DNA from: Panulirus ornatus
Taxonomy: Eukaryota > Arthropoda > Malacostraca > Decapoda > Palinuridae
Assembly (NCBI RefSeq): GCF_036320965.1
Contig: NC_092287.1
Span: 10,575,297-10,639,296 of the forward strand
DNA: 64,000 bases
Direction of reading: 5' to 3'
How positions within the stretch are numbered: the first letter of the stretch is position 1; every line of letters starts with the position of its first letter. Below, piece after piece: positions 34,990-47,462 of the stretch. Position numbers and translations under genes: made by a program. The notes under the pieces are model-generated. The model saw nothing but the letters and a program-made list of their open reading frames with translations, was not told where the DNA came from and searched no databases.

Positions 34990-35622
34990 ATTGTACTTGA
35001 TCGCCATTTCTTGTGTCAGCAAGTTAGTGCCAGGAAACAGACAAAGAATGCCCCATCCACTTGTATACACTTACATAAATGCCTACACACACACATATAC
35101 ATTTCAACATATACACATATCACAATTTTGCACGTGGACTCATAGGAATATACATACATATACATACACAGACATATAACATATACACACATGTACATAT
35201 TTATACTTGCTTGCCTTCATCCATCCTGTCACTACCCCGTCTCACAGGAGACAGCATCGTTACCCACTGCTACAGCGAGGTAGCGCTAGGAAAATAGACA
35301 AAAAAGGCCACATTCGTTCACACTCGGTCTCTAGCTGTCATTGTGTAATGCATCGAAACCACAGCTCCCTATCCACATCTAGGCTCCACAGACCTTTCCA
35401 TGGTTTACCCAAGACACTTCATATGCACCTGGTTTAATCCATTGACAGCACATCGATCCCAGTATACCACATTGTTCCAGTTCACTCCATTCCTTGCACG
35501 CCTTTCAGCCTCTTGTGTGTTCAGGCCCCAATTGCTCAAAATCTTTTTCACTCCATCCTTCCACCTCCAATTTGGTCTGCCACTTTTTGTCCCCTCTACC
35601 TCTGGCACATATGAATGTACAT
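34990..35622 (-). mobile_element. RTE-A copy 10, antisense 3' end
   Basis: Diverged tail (TTGTCTG-type hairpin region near 35000-35050), long 3'UTR and the C-terminal coding piece 35405-35620 ([20 protein letters not shown]). 5'-truncated in VPEVEGT. Confidence 0.8.
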
Positions 35623-36657
35623 AAAGATTGATACAGAGGATATGTATGAACAATTTGAGTGGATTAAATTAGAATATTTTTTCTTTCACAAATTTATGGA
35701 AATATATTTTTTTCTGTCAATAAGATTAACATACATCTTTTTTTGTGACTCATGTTAGTGTGATACTGCATAAAATAGCAGTCCCTTAGCTTGTCACTAA
35801 ACTCTGTGGATTATTGTTGGAATCTTGATGCCCTAATGATTACAGGAAAAATCAGTCAACAAGTTATGTATTATTCTTAGAATGATGATATCTCTACTGG
35901 CCTAATACTGATGAGTAAATAGAAGTTAGATGAATGCCCTGTATAGAGTGGGATGAGGATTAAAAAGAAAAAAATTATATATAATTATCTGTATCATTGC
36001 TCATTATTTAGAGAATGTGTACAATTCAAAACACTTCCATAATGTCAACACTTTGCAGGTAGAAGACATCAAGTCACTTCTTGTGAGATGTCAGCCCTTG
36101 AAAGTGAGACCAAGTTCATGAAGGACATTATCCTGCTAGTGCCAGGGACCACCTTTTTAGTCCACAAGAAAGGAGTGGATTGAAGCAAAGACAGTGTTAA
36201 TCGTTGGAGATTTTCAATTGTAGCAGTTACTATTACCACAGAAGTTGCTGTATAGCACAGAAAGAGTGCCTCACTGACAGTTGTTAAGTGACATGTACTA
36301 CTGCATGGTGCCTACAACAGTAACTACAGGTCAGCAGGCTATCTATTATTGGTACTTGGGTGAGTTCTGTACATATTCTAATGGCTCAGGATGACCTCAA
36401 AGATTATGCATATAAGGGAGATGGCTCGCCTTTGGGGTCACCCTTCTCCAATACTGAAGGTCATTTTGGGGATTAGGAGTTGATTGTTTTATTTAACGTG
36501 AGAGTTCATCAGGATAAGATGATACTGCTCTTACCTTTTTACTTTATCACCATTTTACAAATAAAAAGAATATTTAAGACATGGATAAATGAATTGAAAT
36601 ATTTGATTAGATCAAGAGATATTCAGATAGTAATGAAGATGCCAAAGAAATTACTTG
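35623..36657. other. No gene recognised
   Basis: Unique-looking sequence with short frames only. Confidence 0.45.
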
Positions 36658-36741
36658 GGGTCATTTTTTTTTTTTTTTTTTGTTGCTGTCTCCCGCGTTT
36701 GCGAGGTAGCGCAAGGAAACAGACGAAAGAAATAGGGTCAT
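36658..36741 (-). mobile_element. Tail-only RTE-A (or S) insertion of about 70 bp with TSD
   Basis: GGGTCAT is duplicated at 36658-36664 and 36735-36741. Between the copies lie only an 18-base poly-T and the first 50 or so bases of the antisense tail (GTTGCTGTCTCCCGCGTTTG, CGAGGTAGCGCAAGGAAACA, GACGAAAGAAATA). It is an extreme 5' truncation that still uses the poly-A end, so it marks the 3' end of the element. Confidence 0.93.
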
Positions 36742-38789
36742 ATGCAAAAGAATAATTTTGTTTGCAGGAGTAGTGTAAATAGAAATCTTCGGATTACATG
36801 CTAGGTTGATTCAGTTGAGACCAAAAAGTAAGATTTGCTTATAAACTTCTATACTTATGTTTCACTTTACTTTGCTGGACTTGGGCTGAGGAAATATATG
36901 AAACTGAGAAGCGTTATGCTTTAGATCCATTCCATGTAATGGGGAACTGAGTTAATGATAATAGATTGAATGTGCTTATGCTCAGATTCCAATCAGAAAG
37001 GCCAAAAAGGTAACAAATCTCTGCTGAAATAATACAGGAAAATGATTATTTTTATTCAGATGTGAATGCCAGTTACTTCTTGGTATCTATTATATTTTTC
37101 AATGACCCTATTGTAATGTCGTAAGCTACCTGCTGAAGAAGTGATTGTTAATGATGAAAGATTTCTTATAAATATTTAGTTCAACTGTAGCCTACCATTT
37201 CTGAATAGTGGATCCCTGTATACTTCAAACTGTGTATCTGTGTTGATGAAAGATTTTATATCATGATTTTTGTGTGTAACCATGGAACCTTTGCTTTTAA
37301 AGAGCAAATAATCTCATTTCATGTACCAAGTGACCTTTTCCTTAATTTCATTTCCTTTTTTTTTTACCATTTGGTTTCAAGCTTATCTTGGCCCTTTTAA
37401 TGATTTGGAGACCAGAATTGTGCTGTTTACTTGAAATGTGGTATTCCTAAAAAAGTTAAAAAGGGGCATTATATTTTTTGATGTTTTTAAGTTATTTTCA
37501 TGGAGTGGAAGATGAGACTGAAGTCATTTCAAATTTTCATGGATAAGAACTCCAAGTTCCTTCTTTCCACATGATTTTACAGAAAAGTATATCTGTCTCT
37601 TCAAGAAAAAAGAAAGTACCAATGTCTTACTCACAATAAGTATATTTGATTTTCATTAGCCACTCTACATAGTCGATTAACATTAGGTGTGGGTCATTAT
37701 TAATGATTTTATCATTTTAAGATATAATCACAGATAGGTTTTAGTGGATATAAAAATGTGGTCTTTGGATAGATTCCTATGTGTCTCATCCATCCAACGA
37801 AAATGGAAATGTAGATAATGATGATACAAAGGAACAAGAGAGATATATAGATGCATGTTATTACTATAGCTGTTTGTGTAATGTGTGGCATCCAAACTAG
37901 AGGTAGACTCAGCATATAATGCAAGGAACTGGGAATCTTGTTCAGTTAAAGATTCTTTTCTTCTGAAAAGGTGATCTATTGATAAAAAGGAATGATGAAT
38001 GATCTTTATATCTAGTAACTCCATGGCAGGAAAGTCTCCAGGCTGTCCTATTTAAACATGCATCACTAGCATGCGCCATCCTTATCACACATTCTTTGGA
38101 CTTTTCCATAATGAATTGTCTTACTTTCCCTTTTCAGATTCTCAGTTGTCTTTGTCTTGCTCTGATCCATCTACCTTTTCTCTTACATATTTTCTCTGCT
38201 ATCATACGTTCTGCTCACAAGACCAAGCCACTGCAAGTAACTTTGATTACATCACAGCCCATTTCTTTTCCTCTCTCTGATATCCCACATCCTGTACACA
38301 TGATCATTCCTTACTGCCCCCCATCTGTTAACACTGCAAGCACATTTTAACTATCTCACCCTGAGTATAGAGGTCTGCTCAGTTCCATGTTTAAGTCAGT
38401 TTAGACTTTTAAACTTTGAAAGATTGTCTCCTTCATCGTTTTAAGGTCATATTTTCCCCTCTTCATAATTCTCACCTTGTGATATGTTCACTTTTCTTCC
38501 TTTGACAGTTCTATCCTTTATTTCTCTACCCATATTGCTATGTCTGTATAGTTATGAAGCCATATACTTAGAAGCTCCAACTTTCTCCAACAGTTCACAA
38601 CCCATGCTAAAGACAATTCAACTCGCTAATTTTAGTCATTCTATATGTTAATGCAGATTCTGTAACTTCATTTTCCATCAAATTATTCCTACCATCATGT
38701 ACCTTTAACTTCCTTGTTTAACGTAGTATAAAACTAATTTCCTACTTTCTGTACTTTTTACCATTAACTCCAAATTATATACAAATAAA
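36742..38789. other. No gene recognised
   Basis: AT-rich sequence. The part 38040-38780 is pyrimidine-rich on the plus strand and could be a very old antisense retroelement, but no motif is convincing. Confidence 0.4.
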
Positions 38790-38798
38790 AAAGGACTG

Positions 38799-39359
38799 AT
38801 GATTGGGAATACCTGGTTTAAAAAGCGAGATATACATAAGTATACTTATGTAAGTAGGAGAGATGGCCAGAGAGCGTTATTGGATTACGTGTTAATTGAC
38901 AGGCGTGCGAAAGAGAGACTTTTGGATGTTAATGTGCTGAGAGGTGCAACTGGAGGGATGTCTGATCATTATCTTGTGGAGGCTAAGGTGAAGATTTGTA
39001 TGGGTTTTCAGAAAAGAAGAGTGAATGTTGGGGTGAAGAGGGTGGTGAGAGTAAGTGAGCTTGGGAAGGAGACCTGTGTGAGGAAGTACCAGGAGAGACT
39101 GAGTACAGAATGGAAAAAGGTGAGAACAATGGAAGTAAGGGGAGTGGGGGAGGAATGGGATGTATTTAGGGAATCAGTGATGGATTGTGCAAAAGATGCT
39201 TGTGGCATGAGAAGAGTGGGAGGTGGGTTGATTAGAAAGGGTAGTGAGTGGTGGGATGAAGAAGTAAGAGTATTAGTGAAAGAGAAGAGAGAGGCATTTG
39301 GACGATTTTTGCAGGGAAAAAATGAAATTGAGTGGGAGATGTATAAAAGAAAGAGATAG
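38799..39359 (+). pseudogene. RTE-A endonuclease C-terminus and linker
   Basis: Contains the APE-endonuclease ends RDGQRALLDYVLID and GGMSDHYLVEAKVKI (the S-D-H catalytic motif), then the linker to RT, with SEWWDEEVRVLVKEKREAF. Together these place the element among APE-type non-LTR elements. A premature TAG ends it. Confidence 0.85.
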
Positions 39360-39640
39360 GAGGTCAAGAGAAAGGTGCAAGAGGTGAAAAAAAAGGGCAA
39401 ATGAGAGTTGGGGTGAGAGAGTATCATTAAATTTTAGGGAGAATAAAAAGATGTTCTGGAAGGAGGTAAATAAAGTGCGTAAGACAAGGGAGCAAATGGG
39501 AACTTCAGTGAAGGGCGCAAATGGGGAGGTGATAACAAGTAGTGGTGATGTGAGAAGGAGATGGAGTGAGTATTTTGAAGGTTTGTTGAATGTGTTTGAT
39601 GATAGAGTAGGCAGATATAGGGTGTTTTGGTCGAGGTGGT

Positions 39641-41205
39641 GTGCAAAGTGAGAGGGTTAGGGAAAATGATTTGGTAAACAGAGAAGAGGTAGTAAAAGCT
39701 TTGCGGAAGATGAAAGCCGGCAAGGCAGCAGGTTTGGATGGTATTGCAGTGGAATTTATTAAAAAAGGGGGTGACTCTATTGTTGACTGGTTGGTAAGGT
39801 TATTTAATGTATGTATGACTCATGGTGAGGTGCCTGAGGATTGGCGGAATGCGTGCATAGTGCCATTGTACAAAGGCAAAGGGGATAAGAGTGAGTGCTC
39901 AAATTACAGAGGTATAAGTTTGTTGAGTATTCCTGGTAAATTATATGGGAGGATATTGATTGAGAGGGTGAAGGCATGTACAGAGCATCAGATTGGGGAA
40001 GAGCAGTGTGGTTTCAGAAGTGGTAGAGGATGTGTGGATCAGGTGTTTGCTTTGAAGAATGTATGTGAGAAATACTTAGAAAAGCAAATGGATTTGTATG
40101 TAGCATTTATGGATCTGGAGAAGGCATAGGATAGAGTTGATAGAGATGCTCTGTGGAAGGTATTAAGAATATATGGTGTGGGAGGCAAGTTGTTAGAAGC
40201 AGTGAAAAGTTTTTATCGAGGATGTAAGGCATGTGTACGTGTAGGAAGAGAGGAAAGTGATTGGTTCTCAGTGAATGTAGGTTTGCAGCAGGGGTGTGTG
40301 ATGTCTCCATGGTTGTTTAATTTGTTTATGGATGGGGTGGTTAGGGAGGTGAATGCAAGAGTTTTGGAAAGAGGGGCAAGTATGAAGTCTGTTGGGGATG
40401 AGAGAGCTTGGGAAGTGAGTCAGTTGTTGTTCGCTGATGATACAGCGCTGGTGGCTGATTCATGTGAGAACCTGCAGAAGCTGGTGACTGAGTTTGGTAA
40501 AGTGTGTGAAAGAAGAAAGTTAAGAGTAAATGTGAATAAGAGCAAGGTTATTAGGTACAGTAGGGTTGAGGGTCAAGTCAATTGGGAGGTGAGTTTGAAT
40601 GGAGAAAAACTGGAGGAAGTGAAGTGTTTTAGATATCTGGGAGTGGATCTGGCAGCGGATGGAACCATGGAAGCGGAAGTGGATCATAGGGTAGGGGAGG
40701 GGGCGAAAATTCTGGGAGCCTTGAAGAATGTGTGGAAGTCAAGAACATTATCTCGGAAAGCAAAAATGGGATGGGTATGTTTGAAGGAATAGTGGTTCCA
40801 ACAATGTTGTATGGTTGCGAGGCGTGGGCTATGGATAGAGTTGTGCGCAGGAGGATGGATGTGCTGGAAATGAGATGTTTGAGGACAATGTGTGGTGTGA
40901 GGTGGTTTGATCGAGTAAGTAACGTAAGGGTAAGAGAGATGTGTGGAAATAAAAAGAGCGTGGTTGAGAGAGCAGAAGAGGGTGTTTTGAAATGGTTCGG
41001 GCACATGGAGAGAATGAGTGAGGAAAGATTGACCAAGAGGATAAATGTGTCGGAGGTGGAGGGAACGAGGAGAAGAGGGAGACCAAATTGGATGTGGAAA
41101 GATGGAGTGAAAAAGATTTTGTGTGATCGGGGCCTGAACATGCAGGAGGGTGAAAGGAGGGCAAGGAATAGAGTGAATTGGAGCGATGTGGTATACCGGG
41201 GTTGA
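39641..41205 (+). pseudogene. RTE-A reverse transcriptase in three pieces
   Basis: 39641-40129 covers RT start to motif A. 40178-40792 covers motif B (read as GLQQGCVMSPWLFN, Q for R), motif C FADDTALVADSCENL and motif E. 40732-41205 covers the C-terminal domain to DVVYRG. The breaks are those described for the element. Confidence 0.85.
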
Positions 41206-41487
41206 CGTGCTGTCAGTGGATTGAATCAGGGCATGTGAAGCGTCTAGGGTGAACCATGGAGAGCTGTGTAGGTATGTATATTTGCGTGTGTGGACGTATG
41301 TATATACATGTGTATGGGGGTGGGTTGGGCCATTTCTTTCGTCTGTTTCCTTGCGCTACCTCGCAAACGCGGGAGACAGCAAAACAAAAAAACAAAAAAA
41401 AAAAATAAAGTTAGCTACCAACAAACAGGTCTTTCCATCTAGATTAATGCTTTTCTCTTCTTGTCATTATTTTCATTTCCCTTATAG

Positions 41488-41544
41488 AAATTGAAAGATC
41501 GAGATGGCATACCATGGCCCCCTCTTGATCCCACATTCTCATAA
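41488..41544 (+). other. Possible terminal exon of an unknown host gene (weak)
   Basis: A good 3' splice acceptor (CATTTCCCTTATAG, ending 41487) is followed in phase 0 by KLKDRDGIPWPPLDPTFS and a TAA. It shares W-P-P-x-D with the candidate exon at 4659-4737, which ends in phase 0. If real, the 36.7 kb between them would be an intron. No database match was possible. Confidence 0.22.
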
Positions 41545-44350
41545 CATTCACATAGGTACCATTGCACGTGTTTTGCTATTTCTGTAAACTGATTTTGTTG
41601 CATTTAGCAATTCTCCTTCACCATAAATTTTCATTACCATCTATGCTGCATTCCATTCCTCTTTATTAAATGCCTGTCCCAAGACATTGAATGCTGCAAA
41701 TAACTTTCTTTTTTATGCTGTATGATTTTCTTTTCCCATTTACCTTTTTTACAATGTGCAACAAATTTGTCTGGCCCCAATATATTTTCAGAGACGATAC
41801 ACAAGGTTTATTGTGGTTACAAGCACTTAGCACTTTCAGGGTGAAATCATCATACAGAAAGTCACTACGACTATTGATTCTAATGGTATGAGCATCAGCG
41901 ACATGTTTTAGTGTGCCTCAGGCTATCTTGAGGGAAGGATTTTCTTTATTTACTCCTCCTTGTTGCCTTCATTTTGGAAATTTCATTTCTGGCATTGTAT
42001 TTCTTCCACTTGTACTTTAAGATGGTTGGCTCTAGCCCTTCTAAGGAGAAGAAAGCCTGAATTCTGACCTGGAAGCAAGAAAATGCAGGTATATGTGAGA
42101 TTTCTTGGTGCGTTGATTGCTTAGAACACATAATCGAGTGGTTGCTTCCTACAATACCAAATCATTGTGTCACTTCATTCAGATTAAGAAACTATAGACC
42201 CTAAACATAGACCTAGAATACCTCTGAACCTTGCCAGTTCCAAACCTTGCCAGTTCCAAAGGAGAGAAGACAAAGTATTGTAATGTAAGTGCAACATCCC
42301 CTTTGAAAACATGTGGAGGGGTAGACAAGGCTTTTTGTGGACACTGTATGTTCACTGAAATGGCATAAATAACTAAATGCCCTAATCAAGGCCATCTCTT
42401 TAATGCTTTACATACTACATATACCCAGCAGTAAGCCAGGTACCCAATTTATTGACCAACTTCAAGGAGAGGATTAATAGCTGGGTTGACTTTGGAGCGA
42501 CTGCTGCAAATAGGATGCAAACCTTTGTAATCAACCCTGGGGAGCCCATGAATGTGCCAGTCAACAACTCTAACAGATACACCATAGAGGTCCATAAACA
42601 CCAGAGTGAAGATTTTATTTACACATCTTTTATTCTTTCCAAATCCCTTGTTTTTCACTTCTCCTACAGTATTTGTATTGAGAAGGGGAAAAAGATATTC
42701 TTCAGTTTACTTTCCCTAGAATGTTTAGTTAGCCAATTATTGAATGATTTCTACACTCAGCCTTACTAACCTTTCCTTTGAAAGAGTGCCAGATGACTGC
42801 ATAAAGGTACTATCACTATTCCTGTCTAATTTTCAATGAATTCATATATTATGTGCATCTATCCTGCCACCACAGCACTTCAACACATTTGTTTTCAAAA
42901 TGGGGTTTTACCATTTTCAAGGTGGTTATGGCTCCTTTTAGCACATCTGCAAATATTGTTTTCTTTATTTGGAGTTTTGCCACCTCATATCTTCATCACA
43001 ATGCATGATATCTCTGTAACATACTCTTTCTCTGAAGTACTCCTTCCATTGATTTAACACCCCTAGTGACTTTGTAAAAAGGTATGCTCTCAGATCTGTT
43101 ATACTTTCTGTTATGATACTTTTACTATTCCTTTTTTCTGTAGTTCTCAAAGTTTCTTATTTTCTGCAAACTTTTCACTCAACTTTCTATATTTTCTCCT
43201 TCCCTTGTCATCCTTTTTACTCAATAATAACACTCATTATACTCCCATTTCATCATCTCCTTAACTTTGTTTTGCAACATGATCTAAAGAGACTTGATTT
43301 ATAGATTTATATCAAGAAGGCCTTAAATGGAGTTATGCTCTCTTACTTTCAATGTGTCCCAAGCAATCTTAGTTTATTAGCTCTCTTATTGTACCTCAAA
43401 TTTTATGTACTTTCATGCTGCTGCTTTTTGATTTTCTTTCTCTCTTCTGTTTCTGGTTCCAAAATTTAGCTTGTTCCATGCTTCCACCATTAGCAAGACC
43501 ACTCAGCAAACTGCTTTATCGCATGATTGTTGTAAAGCTTTTGGCAACAAAATTTTGGCCTCTTTACTGTCTATTTCCATCCCAAGACTGCTAATAACTG
43601 CAGTACCTTACTATTTCATGTTTTTCCTACCAGGTCTGAAATGCCATTAATTTATAAAGGGGAGGTGTGCTTCTCCTAAAATCTTTTAGCAAAGAAATGA
43701 AAAAAGGAAAAGGATGATATGTTTAGTCTCTTTTTTTTATTAATTTACGGTTTGGCTTTGATAATGACTTTTGTGAAAAGTCATCATCAAGATAAGAAGA
43801 TATAATCTTTATATTACAAAATGTTACAGCAAAGGATATCTCAATGGTAACAGAGATGCACAGATAATGAACTGAAGGGTTTATTCAGTAGTGATCTCTT
43901 GGCTTCTTATCATAAATGAAGGGTCCTATTTTCTTCTATTAATGATTTTCTTTCTGTATGTATTTGTAAACTTATTAGGAGTTATGATTTATATTTTGGT
44001 AATCATGTCTTAAGAAACATAATTGTATGCATATTTTGTCAGTGCATTTCCTAATCATCATTATTGTAGCACTCATCATTAATTTGAAAATCTTTCCAAG
44101 TATCTTGAACATTTTATTCATATTTAGGCACGGATATTTCTACCTTTATCAATTATTTTACTTCATTTTTCAGCCAGTGTGGTCTTTGCATTACTTGATG
44201 ATCACTTTGATGATTCAGGGTACTATCTGTACTAACTGCTGATATTTGATATCATCTTTTAATTTAGAGATAGTCTAACTTGATGATTTAATTTACTCAC
44301 CATATGAAGTTCAGTTTACACCGTAATACACAGTAATTGGGTTAAAGATG
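41545..44350. other. No gene recognised
   Basis: Unique-looking AT-rich sequence with only short open frames and no clear repeat structure. Around 42400-43300 the plus strand has faint RTE-like traces (for example RVPDDCIKV near 42785) too weak to annotate. Confidence 0.4.
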
Positions 44351-44359
44351 TTTTTTGCC

Positions 44360-44696
44360 CCTGATGCACCCCATGTATTTGCGTATGGATTTATATCTAT
44401 ATATGTATGAGCCATTCTTCGTCTGTTTCGTGGTGCTACCTCGCTGATGCTGGAAACCGATTAAGTATGAAAATAAGATATAAAAAAATGAATATGGAAG
44501 GGTCTGTGGGGCCAGAATGTGGATAGGGAGCTGTAGTTTTGGAGCATTACACATGATAGCCAAAGACTGAGGGTGAACAAATGTGGCCTTTTTTTGTCAG
44601 TTTTCCTGGTGCTACCTCGCTGAAGCGGGGAATAGCGATGCTGTTTTCCATGGGGCGGATAGTGTCAGGAATGGATGAAAGTAAGCAAGTATGGAT
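44360..44696 (+). mobile_element. Old RTE-A 3'UTR pieces, target of copy 12
   Basis: 44360-44480 is a diverged distal tail with hairpin and an AAGTATGAAAATAAG end. 44500-44696 is a proximal long-type 3'UTR (TGTGGGGCCAGAATGTGGAT to GCAAGTATGGAT). The latter continues at 46531-46558 (ATGTACATGCATATG) across the copy-12 insertion. Confidence 0.8.
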
Positions 44697-46520
44697 TTTT
44701 TTTTTTTTTTTTTTTTTCCGCTGTCTCCCGCGTTTGCGAGGTAGCGCAAGGAAACAGACGAAAGAAATGGCCCAACCCACCCCCATACACATGCCTTGAT
44801 TCAATCCACTGACAGCACGTCAACCCCGGTATACCACATCGATCCAATTCACTCTATTCTTTGCCCTCCTTTCACCCTCCTGCATGTTCAGGCCCCTGAT
44901 CACACAAAATCTTTTTCACTCCATCTTTCCACCTCCAATTTGGTCTCCCTCTTCTCCTCGTTCCCTCCAACTCCGACACATATATCCTCTTGGTCAATCT
45001 TTCCTCACTCATTCTCTCCATGTGACCAAACCATTTAAAAACACCGTCTTCTGCTCTCTCAACCACGCTCCTTTTATTTCCACACATCTCTCTTACCCTT
45101 ACGTTACTTACTCGATCAAACCACCTCACACCACACATTGTCCTCAAACATCTCATTTCCAGCACATCCATCCTCCTGCGAACAACTCTATCCATAGTCC
45201 ATGCCTCGCAACCATACAACATTGTTGGAACCACTATTCCTTCAAACATACCCATTTTTGCTTTCCGAGATAATGTTCTCGACTTCCACACATTCTTCAA
45301 GGCTCCCAGAATTTTTGCCCCCTCCCCCACCCTATGATCCACTTCCGCTTCCATGGTTCAATCCGCTGCCAGATCCACTCCCAGATATCTAAAACACTTC
45401 ACTTCCTCCAGTTTTTCTCCATTCAAACTCACCTCACAATTGACTTGACCCTCAACCCTACTGTACCTAATAACCTTGCTCTTATTCACATTTACTCTTA
45501 ACTTTCTTCTTTCACACACTTTACCAAACTCAGTCACCAGCTTCTGCAGTTTCTCACATGAATCAGCCACCAGCGCTGTATCATCAGCGAACAACAACTG
45601 ACTCGCTTCCCAAGCTCTCTCATCCCCAACAGACTTCATACTTGCCCCTCTTTCCAAAACTCTTGCATTCACCTCCCTAACAACCCCATCCATAAACAAA
45701 TTAAACAACCATGGAGACATCACACACCCCTGCCGCAAAGCCTACATTCACTGAGAACCAATCACTTTCCTCTCTTCCTACACGTACACATGCCTTACAT
45801 CCTCAGTGATTTGCGCCCTTCAGTGAAGGGCGCAAATGGGGAGGTGATAACAAGTAGTGGTGATGTGAGAAGGAGATGGAGTGAGTATTTTGAAGGTTTG
45901 TTGAATGTGTTTGATGATAGAGTGGCAGATATAGGGTGTTTTGGTCGAGGTGGTGTGCAAAGTGCGAGGGTTAGGGAAAATGAGTTGGTAAACAGAGAAG
46001 AGGTAGTAAAAGCTTTGCGGAAGATGAAAGCCGGCAAGGCAGCAGGTTTGGATGGTATTGCAGTGGAATTTATTAAAAAAGGGGGTGACTGTATTGTTGA
46101 CTGGTTGGTAAGGTTATTTAATGTATGTATGACTCATGGTGAGGTGCCTGAGGATTGGCGGAATGCGTGCATAGTGCCATTGTATAAAGGCAAAGGGGAT
46201 AAGAGTGAGTGCGCAAATTACAGAGGTATAAGTTTGTTGAGTATTCCTGGCAAATTATATGGGAGGGTATTGATTGAGAGGGTGAAGGCATGTACAGAGC
46301 ATCAGATTGGGGAAGAGCAGTGTGGTTTCAGAAGTGGTAGAGGATGTGTGGATCAGGTGTTTGCTTTGAAGAATGTATGTGAGAAATACTTAGAAAAGCA
46401 AATGGATTTGTATGTAGCATTTATGGATCTTGAGAAGGCATATGATAGAGTTGATAGAGATGCTCTGTGGAAGGTATTAAGAATATATGGTGTGGGAGGC
46501 AAGTTGTTAGAAGCAGTGAA
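44697..46520 (-). mobile_element. RTE-A copy 12, 5'-inverted (twin-priming structure)
   Basis: The 3' part is antisense (44697-45807): poly-T, minimal 3'UTR, C-terminal domain, motifs E to B, stopping at GCKACVRVGREESD. The 5' part is inverted to sense (45822-46520): VKGANGEVITSSGDVRRRWS to KLLEAVKS. The outer end of the inverted part and the inner end of the antisense part are separated by only about 7 bases of the normal sequence. The 10-bp AAGTATGGAT at 44687-44696 and 46521-46530 flanks the whole, so it is one insertion. The inner junction forms a perfect hairpin. Confidence 0.92.
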
Positions 46521-46530
46521 AAGTATGGAT
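45790..46530 (+). pseudogene. RTE-A reverse transcriptase N-terminal part (inverted 5' segment of copy 12)
   Basis: Open from SVKGANGEVITSSGDVRRRW through motif A (FMDLEKAYDRVDRDALWKVL) to LLEAVKS, then into flanking DNA. It reads opposite to its own 3' half at 44872-45738. Confidence 0.85.
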
Positions 46531-46558
46531 ATGTACATGCATATGTATATATATTTAT

Positions 46559-46802
46559 TTATTTTTTTTTTTTTTCAAACTATTCGCCATTTCCCGCATC
46601 AGCAAGGTAGTGTTAAGAACAGAGGACTGGGCCTCTGAGGGAACATCTTCACCTGGCCCCCTTCTCTGTTCCTTCTTTTGGAAAATTAAAAAAAAAACAA
46701 GAGGGGAGGATTTCCAGCCCCCCGCTCCCTCCCCTTTTAGTCACCTTCTACGACACGCAGGGAATACGTGGGAAGTATTCTTTCTCCCCAATCCCCAGGG
46801 AT
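46559..46802 (-). mobile_element. S element copy 3
   Basis: Poly-T at 46559-46575, antisense tail (CAAACTATTCGCCATTTCCC), 5'UTR-like body with a 10-base internal A run, and the terminal CCCCAATCCCCAGGGATATA. TA-rich DNA follows. Confidence 0.87.
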
Positions 46803-47283
46803 ATATATACATATATACACACATATATATATATATACATATATATACATACACAGACATATACATATATACACATGTACATATTCACGCATGCTGCCTT
46901 TATTCATTCCCGTCGCCACCCAGCCACACATAAAATGGCAACCCCCTTCCCCTGTGCATGTGCGAGGTAGCACTAGGAACAGACAACGAAGGCCACATTC
47001 GTTTACACAGTCTCTAGCTGTTATGTATAATGCAACGAAACCACAGCTCCCTTTCCACATCCAGGCCCCACAAAACTTTCCATGGTTTACCCCAGACACT
47101 TCACATGCTCTGGTTCAATCCGTTGACAGCACATCGACCCCGGTATACCACATCATTCCAATTGCCTCTATTCCTTGCACACCTTTCACCCTCCTTTATG
47201 TTCAGGCCATGATCACTCAAAATCTTTTTCACCCCATCCTTCCACCTCCAATTTGGTCTCCCACTTCTCCTTGTTCCCTCCTA
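46803..47283 (-). mobile_element. RTE-A copy 13, antisense 3' part lacking its terminal tail
   Basis: Starts within the long 3'UTR (ACACAGACATATACATATAT) and ends in the coding region for GTRRSGRPN. The distal tail is missing; the S copy 3 and TA tract occupy that side. Confidence 0.8.
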
Positions 47284-47388
47284 GGGTTATAAAATAGAAT
47301 ATTAATAAAAATTGTATATGCTGAAATGACCCAACCTGTAACAAACAACTGCCCTCCAAGTCCAATTCTACATCTCATTTCACATGAC

Positions 47389-47462
47389 ATTCTAACTATT
47401 CGTATCACTGATGCCCGTTCCCTTTAGGAACTCCTTCAAGGGGTTGGCCACGGCAAAAGTCT
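47389..47462 (-). mobile_element. RTE-B 3'-end fragment
   Basis: Antisense match to the RTE-B terminus (GATGCCCGTTCCCTTTAGGA, ACTCCTTCAAGGGGTTGGCC). Confidence 0.7.

Larger units (their letters stand above)
38790..41402 (+). mobile_element. RTE-A copy 11, 2.6 kb, nearly intact apart from 5' end
   Basis: Runs from the end of the endonuclease (IGNTWFKKRDIHKYTYVS) to a poly-A tail, with a short-form 3'UTR. It is disabled by a few small lesions: a TAG at 39357 (CAG in other copies), an extra base after DDRVG near 39608, an extra A at about 39390, TAG for TAT in the motif A segment LEKAYD at 40128, and a small insertion near 40772 (GGGATGGGTATG). AAATAAA occurs at both ends (38783-38789 and 41403-41409), but this low-complexity match is only a possible target-site duplication. 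Confidence 0.9.

Noticed and set aside
42452..42769. 105-codon plus-strand frame (MTNFKERINSWVDFGATAAN)
   Set aside because: No recognisable family, no splice or promoter evidence; a short overlapping minus-strand frame is equally open.
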